NCBI RefSeq assembly: GCF_019635155.1
Contig: NZ_JAHBZY010000021.1
Span: 1-54,458 of the forward strand
DNA from: Nitrosomonas sp.
Lineage (GTDB): Bacteria > Pseudomonadota > Gammaproteobacteria > Burkholderiales > Nitrosomonadaceae
DNA length: 54,458 bases
Direction of reading: 5' to 3'
Position 1 is the stretch's first letter. The number at the start of each line of letters is the position of its first letter. Made by a program: the position numbers and the translations under genes. Of the stretch, positions 45,175 through 54,458 are shown one piece after another. The notes beneath the pieces are model-generated. The model saw nothing but the letters and a program-made list of their open reading frames with translations, was not told where the DNA came from and made no database searches.

Positions 45175-46779
45175 ATGATCGCTAAAATCATACCCATCAA
45201 AACAGTGCGCAAAAGCAACTATTCTGCGCTGATACAGTACCTGACCGATCCTCAAGGCAAAAGTGAGCGTATCAGTCAGATCAAGGTTTCGAACTGTTAT
45301 TCAGACGATCAGACAGCAGCACTGATAGAAATACAAAACACACAGGAAATGAACACTCGCGCCAAATCAGATAAAACCTGTCATTTGGTACTGAGCTTCC
45401 CTGAAGGGGAACGTTTATCCTTTTCTGACCTGAATGCCATTGAAGAGCGATTTTGCGAGGCTCTGGGTTTTGGTGGCCATCAACGCATCAGCGTTGTGCA
45501 TGATGATACCAATAACCTACATGTGCATATTGCACTCAATAAGATTCACCCCAGAGCCCTCACAATCCATAGCCCCTACTATGACTACAAAAAAGTAGCC
45601 AATCTTTGCGAGCTAATCGAACAGGAATATGGTTTAACACAGATTAATCATGAAACCGTGAGCGATAAAGCCTCCAGAGTAGCGCAGGAAATTGAAACCA
45701 GAACCGGTGTGGAGAGCTTGCTGGGCTGGATCAGGCGTGAGTGCTTGGATGAATTGAAGCAGTCGGACAACTGGCAGGATTTGCATCAGGTTCTAGCTAG
45801 ACATGGCCTTGAAATCAAGGAGCGCGGCAATGGTTTTGTGTTGCTTGCCAACAATGGCGTGGCCGTTAAAGCCAGTTCAGTGGATCGATCTTTATCCAAA
45901 GGCAATTTGACCCAAAGACTGGGTGCTTTTGTACAGAATGAACATTCTACACAATCGTCACAACAGAGCACTAAAGAATACCAGCCAAGGCCATTGCAGA
46001 ATCGAATCGATACTTCAGAGCTTTATGCGCGATACCAGCAAGAGCAAGCGAATAGCGTCAGACAGCGTTCAAGCCAGTGGGCAATATTGCGACAAAGCAG
46101 AGATCAACTCATTGAACGCGCCAAGCTAGAAGCAAAACTCAAGCGCAACCTCATTAAAAGCATCAAAGCCGGGAGATTAGCTAAAAAAGCGCTGTATGCA
46201 ACCGCTCATCAGCAATTCAAAACGACTATCGAAGTCATTAAAAGCGATTACCAGAAAGACTATCAAAGTTCTAAAAACCGTCATTCCAGAATGGGGTGGC
46301 TGGATTGGTTAGCAAAAGAAGCAAAAAATGGCAATTCTGAAGCATTGGCTGTTTTGCGATCCAGAAGAGTGGGTCAATTTAAGGGCAATCAGATAACGAC
46401 TAAGCAGAGCAATGTTGGTTTCAGCACTAATAGTCACTTTAAGGATGGCTTGGTGGAATCTATCACCAGAATCGGCACAGTTACTTATCAAGCAGGATCA
46501 ACCACCATCCGCGATGACGGTAAACGGCTCATCGTCCTGCCGGATACATCGCGCGAAGCCTTGGCGGATATTTTGCAAGTGGCCATGAAGAAGTACGGCA
46601 GCCACCTGGCGATCAATGGAACTGAATCGTTTCGTCTTGAGATAGCACAGGTTGCAGCACAAAACCAAATGCACATCACTTTTGATGACAGGCGACTTGA
46701 ACAGTACCGTCAGCAGTTGATGAAACAGTACAAAGTATCCAGAGCACAATCGGCAGGTGGAATACGATCCACAACATAA
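45175..46779 (+). CDS. traI: TraI relaxase (MOBP, IncP type)
   Basis: Relaxase of 534 residues that nicks oriT and stays bound to the 5' end. Tyr22 (LIQYLTD), Ser74 (LVLSFPEGE) and the His pair at 116 and 118 (LHVHIALNKIHP) sit at the same positions as the three motifs of RP4 TraI. The C-terminal part is charged and helical, but the protein is about 200 residues shorter than RP4 TraI. The frame is intact, so I read this as a shorter lineage and not damage. Upstream is traJ, downstream traG (20 bp). Confidence 0.93.
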   Translation: MIAKIIPIKTVRKSNYSALIQYLTDPQGKSERISQIKVSNCYSDDQTAALIEIQNTQEMNTRAKSDKTCHLVLSFPEGERLSFSDLNAIEERFCEALGFGGHQRISVVHDDTNNLHVHIALNKIHPRALTIHSPYYDYKKVANLCELIEQEYGLTQINHETVSDKASRVAQEIETRTGVESLLGWIRRECLDELKQSDNWQDLHQVLARHGLEIKERGNGFVLLANNGVAVKASSVDRSLSKGNLTQRLGAFVQNEHSTQSSQQSTKEYQPRPLQNRIDTSELYARYQQEQANSVRQRSSQWAILRQSRDQLIERAKLEAKLKRNLIKSIKAGRLAKKALYATAHQQFKTTIEVIKSDYQKDYQSSKNRHSRMGWLDWLAKEAKNGNSEALAVLRSRRVGQFKGNQITTKQSNVGFSTNSHFKDGLVESITRIGTVTYQAGSTTIRDDGKRLIVLPDTSREALADILQVAMKKYGSHLAINGTESFRLEIAQVAAQNQMHITFDDRRLEQYRQQLMKQYKVSRAQSAGGIRSTT

Positions 46780-46799
46780 ACTCCCAGAAGGAGTCTTTA

Positions 46800-48635
46800 A
46801 TGAATAAGAACAGTTTTTTATCTCAAAACAATAGGAATTCTAAGAAGGATACACTCATCATTAGGCTATTGTCTGTTGTGTGTCTTGTTGGCGGATTCCA
46901 AGTCGCAACCCAGTATTTTGCGCAACAATTCAACTATCAGCCGCAATTAGGCACGCACTTCTTTAACATCTATGAACCCTGGGCAATTCTGATATGGGCA
47001 AATAAATGGTATGACGAATATTCGGGCAACTTCGATCTGGCGGCAGGTTTTGGTATTTTATTTTCTAGCATCGGTTTGATACTGGTGCTGGTCATTAAAA
47101 TGGTACTGGCTAATTCATCCCGGACCAATCAAGGATTGCATGGCTCGGCCAGATGGGCGGATAAGCAGGACATTGTAGCCGCAGGACTGCTTTCAACAGG
47201 CAAGAATAATCATAATGATGCAGTTTATGTCGGCGGCTGGCGGGATAATTCCGGCAAAACCCACTATCTGAAACACAGTGGCCCGGAACATGTATTGTGT
47301 TATGCCCCAACCCGCTCTGGCAAGGGTGTCAGTCTCGTCATACCGACTCTGCTTTCCTGGACTCAGAGTGCAGTCATTACTGATCTCAAAGGCGAGTTAT
47401 GGGCATTGACCTCCGGTTGGAGAAAACATCATGCCAAAAACAAGGTGCTGCGCTTTGACCCGGCATCAACCAGTAGCGCACACTGGAATCCTCTGGATGA
47501 AATCCAGATTGGCAGCGGTATGGAAGTCGCCGATGTGCAAAACCTGACCACCTTAATCGTCGATCCGGATGGCAAGGGATTGCAAACGCATTGGCAGAAA
47601 ACCAGCCAGGCATTGCTGGTAGGTGTCATTTTGCATGTTTTGTACAAATCGCAGCGAGAAGGAACTCCTGCCACATTATCGACTGTCGATGCAATGCTCT
47701 CTGATCCAGATCGCGATATCAGGGAATTGTGGATGGAAATGGCCATGCAGGATTATTTGGATGGTAAATGTCATCCCGTGATTGCAGCAAGTGCGCGCGA
47801 CATGCTGGATCGTCCTGAAGAAGAAGCCGGTTCTGTACTATCAACCGCGAAATCCTATTTATCCCTGTATCGCGATCCGATAGTCACGAGCAATATCAGC
47901 GCATCGGATTTTAAAATACGCGACCTCATGCACCATGAGAATCCAGTCAGTTTGTATATTGTTTCGCACCCCAATGATAAATCCCGGTTGCGTCCTTTAA
48001 TCCGCATTCTGATCAATATGATCATCAGAAAGCTGGCCGATAGAATAACGTTTAAAGGCGGCCAACCGAGCGCGCATTACAAACACAAATTGCTATTAAT
48101 GCTGGATGAATTCCCAAGCTTAGGAAAACTCGAAATCTTTCAGGAATCCCTAGCATTTATCGCAGGCTATGGCATGAAAGCCTATCTGATCTGCCAGGAT
48201 TTAAATCAACTCAAAAGTCGCGAGACCGGCTACGGGCATGATGAAGCGATCACCTCCAACTGTCATATCCAGACCGCATTTGCACCCAATCGTATTGAAA
48301 CAGCGGAACACTTATCCAAACTGACCGGACAGACCACGGTCATCAAAGAGCAAATTACCACCAGCGGGCGCAGGTCATCGATGATGCATGGGCATGTGAC
48401 ACGTACCCTGCAAGAGACGCAGCGCGCATTATTAACACCGGATGAATGTATGCGACTGCCCGGCCCGATGAAAGATACTGATGGCAAGATCACCAAGCCA
48501 GGCGACATGATTATTTATGTGGCCGGGTTCCCGGCCATTTATGGCACGCAGCCTTTGTATTTCCAGGATGAAACCTTTACGGCACGGGCACAAGTAAATC
48601 CCCCGAGCTTCAGCGATAAATTAACCGGATTGTGA
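46800..48635 (+). CDS. traG: TraG/VirD4-type coupling protein
   Basis: Hexameric ATPase of 611 residues linking the relaxosome to the type IV secretion channel. It has two N-terminal membrane segments, then Walker A APTRSGKGVSL (Lys175) and Walker B LLLMLDEFPSLGKLE (Asp436-Glu437). CQDLNQLKS and the NCHIQTAFAPN stretch are family hallmarks. AAGGAG precedes the start. The secretion channel (trb) genes it needs are not in the window and may lie past the right edge. Confidence 0.95.
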   Translation: MNKNSFLSQNNRNSKKDTLIIRLLSVVCLVGGFQVATQYFAQQFNYQPQLGTHFFNIYEPWAILIWANKWYDEYSGNFDLAAGFGILFSSIGLILVLVIKMVLANSSRTNQGLHGSARWADKQDIVAAGLLSTGKNNHNDAVYVGGWRDNSGKTHYLKHSGPEHVLCYAPTRSGKGVSLVIPTLLSWTQSAVITDLKGELWALTSGWRKHHAKNKVLRFDPASTSSAHWNPLDEIQIGSGMEVADVQNLTTLIVDPDGKGLQTHWQKTSQALLVGVILHVLYKSQREGTPATLSTVDAMLSDPDRDIRELWMEMAMQDYLDGKCHPVIAASARDMLDRPEEEAGSVLSTAKSYLSLYRDPIVTSNISASDFKIRDLMHHENPVSLYIVSHPNDKSRLRPLIRILINMIIRKLADRITFKGGQPSAHYKHKLLLMLDEFPSLGKLEIFQESLAFIAGYGMKAYLICQDLNQLKSRETGYGHDEAITSNCHIQTAFAPNRIETAEHLSKLTGQTTVIKEQITTSGRRSSMMHGHVTRTLQETQRALLTPDECMRLPGPMKDTDGKITKPGDMIIYVAGFPAIYGTQPLYFQDETFTARAQVNPPSFSDKLTGL

Positions 48636-48649
48636 GATACCTCGAACGC

Positions 48650-49204
48650 ATGAAAGTCAACCTCATGAAAAAAACCATCAAAATCCTGATTGTTTTGATT
48701 CTGATTATGAGCGCTAGCCTATTTGTACTGAGTATTGGTGCACGAATCAGCGGGATTTATATCAATACCACACCCAGCTTGCCGGTGGGTTTTTACAAAG
48801 TTGTTGATGAACCGATTGTAAACGACGCTTATGTCGCTTTCTGCCCGCCACAGAATGCGGTTTTTGATATGGCCAGGGATCGATCCTACATCAATCGAGG
48901 GAATTGTCTGGGCGGTTATGGTTTGTTGTTAAAACGAGTGTTTGCACAATCCGGAGATACGGTTTCCATCGATCAGGCTGGCATCTTTGTGAATGGCAAA
49001 CACTTACCCAACAGCGCTCAGCTCACAGCCGATGCTGAAGGTCAACCATTGCCGCAATATCGGCTTCAAGCTGTGGTGAATGATTCTGAATACCTACTGC
49101 TATCCGATGTGAACCCACAATCCTTTGATGCGCGCTATTTCGGATTGATTGTGCGTGATCAGATTCAACAGGTTGTACGTCCGGTTTTTACCTGGAGTCA
49201 TTAA
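48650..49204 (+). CDS. traF: TraF, S26-type maturation peptidase
   Basis: Membrane peptidase of about 184 residues; in RP4, TraF processes and cyclises the pilin TrbC. It has one N-terminal membrane segment, then TPSLPVGFYKV with the catalytic Ser, and LLKRVFAQSGDTV with the catalytic Lys, followed by the S26 strand LLLSDVNPQSFDARYFG. The ATG at 48650 is preferred; an in-frame GTG at 48632 overlaps the traG stop and is an alternative. Confidence 0.88.
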   Translation: MKVNLMKKTIKILIVLILIMSASLFVLSIGARISGIYINTTPSLPVGFYKVVDEPIVNDAYVAFCPPQNAVFDMARDRSYINRGNCLGGYGLLLKRVFAQSGDTVSIDQAGIFVNGKHLPNSAQLTADAEGQPLPQYRLQAVVNDSEYLLLSDVNPQSFDARYFGLIVRDQIQQVVRPVFTWSH

Positions 49205-49222
49205 TTAAAAGGAGGCAAAACC

Positions 49223-49441
49223 ATGCATAGACCACCGATTGATGCTGAAACCAATAATCCTGACATAACAGAAATCATTCAGGAAAAGCTACTCGATGCT
49301 GAGATACCGGGCTTCCAGGCTGAATTTGATCCCTTGGAGGCGGAAAGGCTGGGCGCATTCAAAGAAGATGCTTTGAGTGAGGAAGATGCGCTGGATAGCA
49401 CAATTGATCATACAGCGGAGGTTCAAGATGAAAGAGGCTAA
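49223..49441 (+). CDS. Small acidic protein in the tra operon
   Basis: Protein of 72 residues, strongly acidic (many Asp and Glu), with no membrane segment and no recognised domain. A perfect ribosome site (AAAGGAGG) precedes the ATG, and its last 14 bp overlap the start of traC, so it is a real, coupled gene. In RP4 traE and traD occupy this interval; I cannot show homology to either. Confidence 0.75.
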   Translation: MHRPPIDAETNNPDITEIIQEKLLDAEIPGFQAEFDPLEAERLGAFKEDALSEEDALDSTIDHTAEVQDERG

Positions 49442-52280
49442 GAAGGCTTTTCATGAACAAGTCGCCGAGAATCTGATTGAGCAACTCAAAAAAGGTGTTG
49501 CGCCCTGGCAAAAGCCGTGGAAACCCGGTGATCTGCTTACCATATTACCCATGAATCCCACATCCGGTAAACGTTACCGTGGCATTAATAGCTTGAACCT
49601 GATGGGCCGTGCGTATACGGATCCGCGTTGGCTGACGTACAAGCAAGCGGTAAGTCTTGGCGCACAGGTGCGCAAAGGTGAAAAAAGCACGCTCGTGCAA
49701 TACTGGAAATTTACCGAGGAGCACATCAAAAAAGACGATAGCGGGAATCCTGTACTAAATAGCGAAGGTAAACCCATTAAAGAACAGGTCAGGCTTGAGC
49801 GCCCCAGAGTGTTTTATGCCGCCGTATTTAATGCTGAACAAGTGGATAATCTGCCAGAACTTGACATTAAAGCCCCCGACTGGGACCCGCTGGAACGGGC
49901 TGAACAGATATTACAGGCATCCAATGCCGTGATTCGTCATGGCGAGGCAGACAATGCGTTTTACCGGCCATCAACCGACAGTATCCACTTGCCCCACAAG
50001 CACCAGTTTCCGACACCCGATCGCTATTACGCAACAGCCCTGCATGAACTGGGTCACTGGACAGGCCATGAGTCGCGCTTAAGTCGTGACCTATCGCATC
50101 CATTCGGTAGCGAGGGCTACGGCCGCGAAGAATTGCGCGCTGAGATAGCCAGCATGCTGCTCAGCGGCGAGCTCGGGATTGGTCATGACCCAGGACAGCA
50201 TGTGGCTTATGTGAATTCATGGATCAAAGCACTACAGGAAGACCCAACCGAAATTTTTCGTGCTGCTGCGGATGCTGAAAAGATCCAGGATTATGTACTG
50301 GCGTTGTCACAACAACAGGAAATTGGACAGAAAATTGCACAGGAAGTTAATGCGCAGGAGGTAATCAAGATGGATCAAATCAAGCAAAACACCGCTACTT
50401 ATTTACAGAATCTCTCCCCTGATCTGGCAACCATCGCGTCCCACAACATCAAACTGTTGAATGATCTAACTCAGGACATGCCTAACAAGGATCAAGATGC
50501 CATCATTCTGGTAGCCGATGCACTCAAATTTTTGAGGGGCGGCGGCATTGACAATCTGGAGTTTGAAGAGATCGCAGAGGGTAAATTGGGTTTTCGAATT
50601 CCGGCTGACTGGAATGGACAGATCCAGGTACAGGGTAATGCGATTCAAACCGATGAAAATGGTATTGAGTCTGTGGTATCCGCTCATTCACAGAATACCG
50701 AGCCGCAATTTTGGGGCGTGTATATGCAGCGTGATAATCAGACTTTTCAATGGGTGAAAGACTGTGAATCCAAACAAGAAGCGCAAGATTTAACCAATCT
50801 GCTTGTACTCATAGATGTCGCTGCAGAAAAGAATGAACATGAAAAGGCCGCCAAGCTTGCCCACATCCATGAAAATCGCATTCGAAATGATCCAAATACC
50901 ACTGATGTATCGATATTAGGAGCCAAGACCGAGCAAAACGATGAAAATGCTCGTGAATATTTGATTGTTCCTTATACGGAAAAAGATTTGGCAAAGGCTG
51001 CTGGAGCTCGTTGGGACAAAACCGCCCGTGCCTGGTACGTAGGTTCAGAAGCAGATATTCAAACATTACAGCGTTGGCTACCGGAGAATGTTGCCAATCA
51101 ACAGGAACCTGCGATAGATCCTCACGTGGAATTTGCTGAATTGCTGCGCGCAAATAGTTGTCTGGTTGATGGCAATCATCCGGTGATGGATGGCAGCAAA
51201 CACAGAATTAAAGTTATCGGTGACAAATCCGGTGAGAAGTCAGGTTTTTATGTGGCGCACCTGGATGGTCATCCAGCTGGATATTTCAAGAATAATCGAA
51301 CCGGTATAGAGACTCGCTGGAAAGCCAAAGGGTATTCATTAACGGATGAGCAAAAAGCAGAATTGATCGCCCATGCCGCTATCAAGCAGCAAAACAGAAA
51401 AGCCGAACAACATGCGCAGCAAATTAAAGTTGCTGATGCCCTTCAAGAATTGCTGGCGATCGCACCGGTTGCCGGTCCAGATCATCCTTACTTACTGGAT
51501 AAGCATGCCCGACCAGGCGATTTGAGAATAGTGCCGCAGAATGTGCATGATTTGCCAACCGATTCAATCATCAAAATTGGTCAGAACTGGCAGGAAGTCA
51601 GGCTACTACGTGAGGAAAATCCAGACAGTATTGTACTGACTGCCGGTGATTTATTGCTGGCTGTACAAGATATTCATGGTCAGATCTGGAGTGCGCAAAC
51701 GATACAACCCAGTGGTGCAAAGCTTTTTGCAGCGGGTAGCAAGAAAGAGAATAACTTTCATGTGGCGGGTAATGCAGGTCAGGGATTGGATGCAGCAATT
51801 AACAAATTACCTGCCATTGTAATTGCTGAAGGTTATGCCACCGCAGATACATTATCTCAGGGGCTGAATTATCCTGTCATAGCTGCATTTGATTCAGGTA
51901 ACTTGCCCACAGTTGCGCAGGATTTACATCATAAATACCCGCACAAGCCAATCGTTATCGCAGGCGACGATGATTATCATCTGGAATCCACCCTTGGCAA
52001 AAATCCCGGCAAGGAAAAAGCGCTGGAAGCAGCAAGTTTAGTTGATGGTGTGGCAGTATTTCCAGTTTTTGCGCCGGGTGAGCGAGACTCAAAGAAATTA
52101 AATGATTTTAATGATCTCGCCAATAAAAGCGCGCTAGGTATTGAGGCGGTTAAACGTCAGGTCGGATCGGTTGTTGAAAAAGTATCTCAGCTGGCTAAAC
52201 AGGACAGCTTATTGAAGTTACAAGTCCCTATTGAACCTAAGCAGCGGGAAATCAAGCAAAAACGGGCATTGGTCAAGTAA
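49428..52280 (+). CDS. traC: TraC-type primase with ArdC-like and zincin domains
   Basis: Protein of 950 residues. Residues 1-130 form an ArdC-like antirestriction/single-strand-DNA-binding domain ([16 protein letters not shown]). A zincin metallopeptidase-like segment follows with HELGH at 206-210. A middle linker contains a DUF5710-like strand set ([20 protein letters not shown]). The C-terminal Toprim primase has the EGYATAD motif (Glu801), typical of RP4 TraC, and the IVIAGDDDY acid cluster. GGAGG lies ahead of the ATG at 49428. Likely transferred into the recipient to prime complementary-strand synthesis and blunt restriction, as for IncP relatives. Confidence 0.88.
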   Translation: MKEAKKAFHEQVAENLIEQLKKGVAPWQKPWKPGDLLTILPMNPTSGKRYRGINSLNLMGRAYTDPRWLTYKQAVSLGAQVRKGEKSTLVQYWKFTEEHIKKDDSGNPVLNSEGKPIKEQVRLERPRVFYAAVFNAEQVDNLPELDIKAPDWDPLERAEQILQASNAVIRHGEADNAFYRPSTDSIHLPHKHQFPTPDRYYATALHELGHWTGHESRLSRDLSHPFGSEGYGREELRAEIASMLLSGELGIGHDPGQHVAYVNSWIKALQEDPTEIFRAAADAEKIQDYVLALSQQQEIGQKIAQEVNAQEVIKMDQIKQNTATYLQNLSPDLATIASHNIKLLNDLTQDMPNKDQDAIILVADALKFLRGGGIDNLEFEEIAEGKLGFRIPADWNGQIQVQGNAIQTDENGIESVVSAHSQNTEPQFWGVYMQRDNQTFQWVKDCESKQEAQDLTNLLVLIDVAAEKNEHEKAAKLAHIHENRIRNDPNTTDVSILGAKTEQNDENAREYLIVPYTEKDLAKAAGARWDKTARAWYVGSEADIQTLQRWLPENVANQQEPAIDPHVEFAELLRANSCLVDGNHPVMDGSKHRIKVIGDKSGEKSGFYVAHLDGHPAGYFKNNRTGIETRWKAKGYSLTDEQKAELIAHAAIKQQNRKAEQHAQQIKVADALQELLAIAPVAGPDHPYLLDKHARPGDLRIVPQNVHDLPTDSIIKIGQNWQEVRLLREENPDSIVLTAGDLLLAVQDIHGQIWSAQTIQPSGAKLFAAGSKKENNFHVAGNAGQGLDAAINKLPAIVIAEGYATADTLSQGLNYPVIAAFDSGNLPTVAQDLHHKYPHKPIVIAGDDDYHLESTLGKNPGKEKALEAASLVDGVAVFPVFAPGERDSKKLNDFNDLANKSALGIEAVKRQVGSVVEKVSQLAKQDSLLKLQVPIEPKQREIKQKRALVK

Positions 52281-52301
52281 TCTTATAAAGGAGGCCGCAA
52301 G

Positions 52302-53423
52302 ATGCGCGATACTATGCGGAAGATTCCAGGAATCCCATCCAGTTCTGATGAAGGTGATCTTTATGAAAAAATTGAGACTCGTCCCGGTACAACCGATAAG
52401 CAAAAGGAAGCGGGGCGATGCGCCTATACAGAACTGCTTGAGGCTCATGCTCGATGGGCAGGTGGCACCTTACTGGGTTGTAATTTCCCGAAAGACTTCC
52501 GAGAAAAGGGAGGAACCACCTTCCTGAATCAGTCTGTCAAATCAGGTCATGATCTGGCAGTGATGGCGCAAATACTGCGTGATCCGCGTTATGAGACGCT
52601 AAGAATCTTCTATACCCGTATGAATCGCATCATTCATCATACAGCTGTGAGTTCCAGGCTGCCGGGTGCGATTTACTTGGAGAAGATCGGACATGCCAAT
52701 CATGATCTGGGTATTTTGGTAGAAAAAACAAAACGCCAGGTTAAGGCAGATGGTTACTGGTTATTGCATAACCATCCATCGGGTAATGCTACGCCATCGA
52801 GTCAGGATGTCAGACTCACAGAGATACTGGCATCAACTGTTCCGAGTTTCAAAGGCCATGTGGTAATCAATACCAGTCAATACAGTGTCATTGATAAAGA
52901 CGGTCATGTCGATTTTGTGGCTTGGATGGGTGATCAGGCAGGAGGTTATCAGAATAATCATTATAAAAGTCATGAGCTGCTTTTGGAGAAAATAGCCTCA
53001 CCGGAGGATCTGGCAAAGATAGGTCATGCTTTAAAAAAGCGGGATCAGTTTTTTAACTTCATAGGACTCAGTGCAACAGGTTTTGTATTGTCGTTAAGTG
53101 AGTTACCCCTATCTGTATTGGAGCGTCCTCAAAATCTGCTTCTGGCACGACTACAAAATTTTGCACGCAATTCTGGCGTCAATACGGTATTTGCCATCAC
53201 GAACACCAATGATTACAGACACCCGGTATTATCCAAAGCCTGTGAAGCTGGCATCTTAAAAGATGTGCTAACCGTAGAGGGCTCTGATTATCGTTCATTG
53301 CGGGAAGAAGGATTATTTGCGTCAATGCCCGGTGAAATAAGCGCCATTCTTAGAAAGCCCAGATCCTTTGTGAAGGAAGATGGCGGATTAACCAAGTTAA
53401 GGGGCAAAGGACGCAATAGGTAG
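52302..53423 (+). CDS. JAB/MPN-domain (RadC-like) protein of the element
   Basis: Protein of 373 residues. A JAB1/MPN metal-binding motif is seen as LLHNHPSGNATPSSQD: His156, His158 and Asp169 match the H-x-H-x10-D ligands. The flanks (about 1-90, 210-373) are not recognised; the C-terminal part has repeated Leu-rich helices. RadC-like JAB proteins are frequent on conjugative and integrative elements, but their substrate is unknown. GGAGG lies before the ATG. It is the last gene of the tra-strand run and converges on the next gene, 37 bp apart. Confidence 0.7.
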   Translation: MRDTMRKIPGIPSSSDEGDLYEKIETRPGTTDKQKEAGRCAYTELLEAHARWAGGTLLGCNFPKDFREKGGTTFLNQSVKSGHDLAVMAQILRDPRYETLRIFYTRMNRIIHHTAVSSRLPGAIYLEKIGHANHDLGILVEKTKRQVKADGYWLLHNHPSGNATPSSQDVRLTEILASTVPSFKGHVVINTSQYSVIDKDGHVDFVAWMGDQAGGYQNNHYKSHELLLEKIASPEDLAKIGHALKKRDQFFNFIGLSATGFVLSLSELPLSVLERPQNLLLARLQNFARNSGVNTVFAITNTNDYRHPVLSKACEAGILKDVLTVEGSDYRSLREEGLFASMPGEISAILRKPRSFVKEDGGLTKLRGKGRNR

Positions 53424-53460
53424 CGGACTGGATGACTATTTGTGGCGGTATTGAATTCAA

Positions 53461-54458
53461 TTAGAAAAGCTTTAGTTGTGTTTGCTGTGCAAAAACTGAA
53501 AGTGATATTTCTAGATCCCCTTTTTTTCTAATTGTGGTGATTTCCGCACTTATGGTTTTATCTCCAATAAAAAATTGCGGTGTTTCGCTCTTCCATGAGT
53601 CAAGTACAATTGGTGCTGTAACTTTTAATAAAATTTCCTTAGTTGCCGCATGTTCTCTTTTATCAGTCCATTTATTTATTCTAGTTTCGGAACGACGATA
53701 AGGTGCATAATTAGAGACACTCTGAAATTCGTTTAGAGGCAGTGAATTTTGAGAAGAATCTAAATTGTATTTTGTAGAAGGCAATGGATTTGTGGTTTTT
53801 ACGAGAACAACACCATCCTTAAATCCACCAACTTTATTTAGTTTTCTTTCCTTTGCTTTTGTGACTTCGGACATGTCTGCTTTTAAACTATTTAATATCC
53901 CATCTATAACTTCTTGGACATCTGATAATTCTTCGATTATTGAGTCATGATCTTTCGCATCTAAAACTTCAAGAGATTCTTCTACCAGTTTTTCACATAA
54001 AGCTCTTAATAGGTCATCACCTATTAAACGTTCAGCTTTTACAAGTTCTCCACCCGATTCAATTTTTTGAGGGATCTTGTCTCTAACTAACTTATTAAAT
54101 ACCTGCTGCTCATTATCACCTTTAAATGTAGTACCTGCTTCTACATTTGCGCCCGTTTGAAGAAGTTGATAATAAGCATGAGAAAGAGTAGCCCCTTCTA
54201 GAAAAATAACAGCATCAATTTTTTTAACTAGCCCACCAATTTTTTGTAATGCATTTCTATCACGTAACAATATTTCATCTTGAGGTTTTACAAGCACTCT
54301 TCTAATACTCTTGTCATTCGAATCTACAAGTGCTTCTAGTTTTGCAATATCTTCAAAATTTTTAATTTCAAATATTTTATCAAAATGCGTTTTATTTCTA
54401 TGACCATGACTTCTTTGTATTTTTTTTAAGTCATATTCTTCATGATACCAAGGTAAAA
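53461..54458 (-). CDS. PEP-utiliser-like segment fused to MazG-like pyrophosphohydrolase, truncated by the window edge
   Basis: The reading frame is open to the last base of the window (332 codons seen), so the true start lies outside; the GTG at 54297 is not needed. Upstream part: PWYHEEYDLKKIQRSHGHR, then VLVKPQDEILLRD, and DAVIFLEGATLSHAYYQLLQTG, which resembles the swivelling His domain of PEP-utilising enzymes (G-x-x-SH-x-x). Then FNKLVRDKIPQKIESGGE and KLVEESLEVLD ... IIEELSDVQEVIDG form a MazG/PRA-PH-like NTP pyrophosphohydrolase, with the EExxE...ELxD metal motif. A C-terminal domain of about 110 residues is unrecognised. Probably cargo of the element; low GC. Confidence 0.6.
   Translation of the reverse strand, partial: LPWYHEEYDLKKIQRSHGHRNKTHFDKIFEIKNFEDIAKLEALVDSNDKSIRRVLVKPQDEILLRDRNALQKIGGLVKKIDAVIFLEGATLSHAYYQLLQTGANVEAGTTFKGDNEQQVFNKLVRDKIPQKIESGGELVKAERLIGDDLLRALCEKLVEESLEVLDAKDHDSIIEELSDVQEVIDGILNSLKADMSEVTKAKERKLNKVGGFKDGVVLVKTTNPLPSTKYNLDSSQNSLPLNEFQSVSNYAPYRRSETRINKWTDKREHAATKEILLKVTAPIVLDSWKSETPQFFIGDKTISAEITTIRKKGDLEISLSVFAQQTQLKLF

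Noticed and set aside
46488-46749. Minus-strand small frames near the 3' end of traI
   Set aside because: Antisense to the relaxase, no ribosome sites, and no similarity to known small regulators.

Overview
The window looks like a chromosomal segment of a Nitrosomonas-like betaproteobacterium. The basis is gene content and order: an aroE / TonB-like / RNB-exonuclease run, secA followed by petABC and sspAB, a DciA-type DUF721 gene divergent from an M23 peptidase, and a CRISPR-associated protein of the family named after a Nitrosomonas europaea locus (NE0113). No 16S gene is present, so the genus is an inference.

Layout. (1) 1-10524 is mostly housekeeping: a phosphate-selective-type porin and a PstS-like phosphate-binding protein behind a tandem Pho-box promoter, a peptide-type ABC permease with a double ATPase, release factor 3 (prfC), an exported metallophosphoesterase-like protein, and yicC. 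(2) 10525-24605 is a CRISPR island. It opens with a decayed IS3-family transposase tail. It then encodes a four-gene adaptation block (cas2, cas1, a Cas1-like paralogue lacking the catalytic residues, a second cas2), cas6, a CARF protein of the NE0113 family, the type III-A effector genes csm1(cas10)-csm2-csm3-csm4-csm5, a 65-codon gene of unknown function, a Csm6-like CARF-HEPN protein and a Card1/Can2-like CARF-nuclease. A short, decaying array (four good repeats plus one degenerate, four spacers) follows. (3) 24606-42415 returns to core functions: a CheW-chemoreceptor pair, mgtE, aroE, a TonB-like protein, an RNB exonuclease, a Kazal-domain lipoprotein, dciA, an M23 peptidase, secA, cytochrome bc1 (petABC) and sspAB. 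(4) tRNA-Thr(TGT) at 42440-42515 marks the start of an integrative conjugative element that runs off the right edge. It carries an AlpA-like regulator, a divergent IncP (RP4)-type DNA-processing region (traM-traL-traK / oriT / traJ-traI-traG-traF-small gene-traC), a JAB-domain protein, and the 3' part of a gene joining a PEP-utiliser-like segment to a MazG-like pyrophosphohydrolase domain.

How the parts work together. In the CRISPR island the predicted Csm complex, guided by Cas6-processed crRNA, would recognise foreign transcripts. The Cas10 palm (GGDD) would make cyclic oligoadenylate, read by up to three different CARF proteins: an RNase-like one, a PD-(D/E)xK nuclease and one with no obvious nuclease. 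The most unusual points are this three-effector output and the cas2-cas1-cas1'-cas2' adaptation block. In the conjugative element, TraJ, TraK and the TraI relaxase would act at the oriT seen at about 44676-44707; TraG would couple the relaxosome to a secretion channel that is not in this window; TraC would prime the transferred strand. No integrase gene lies in the window.
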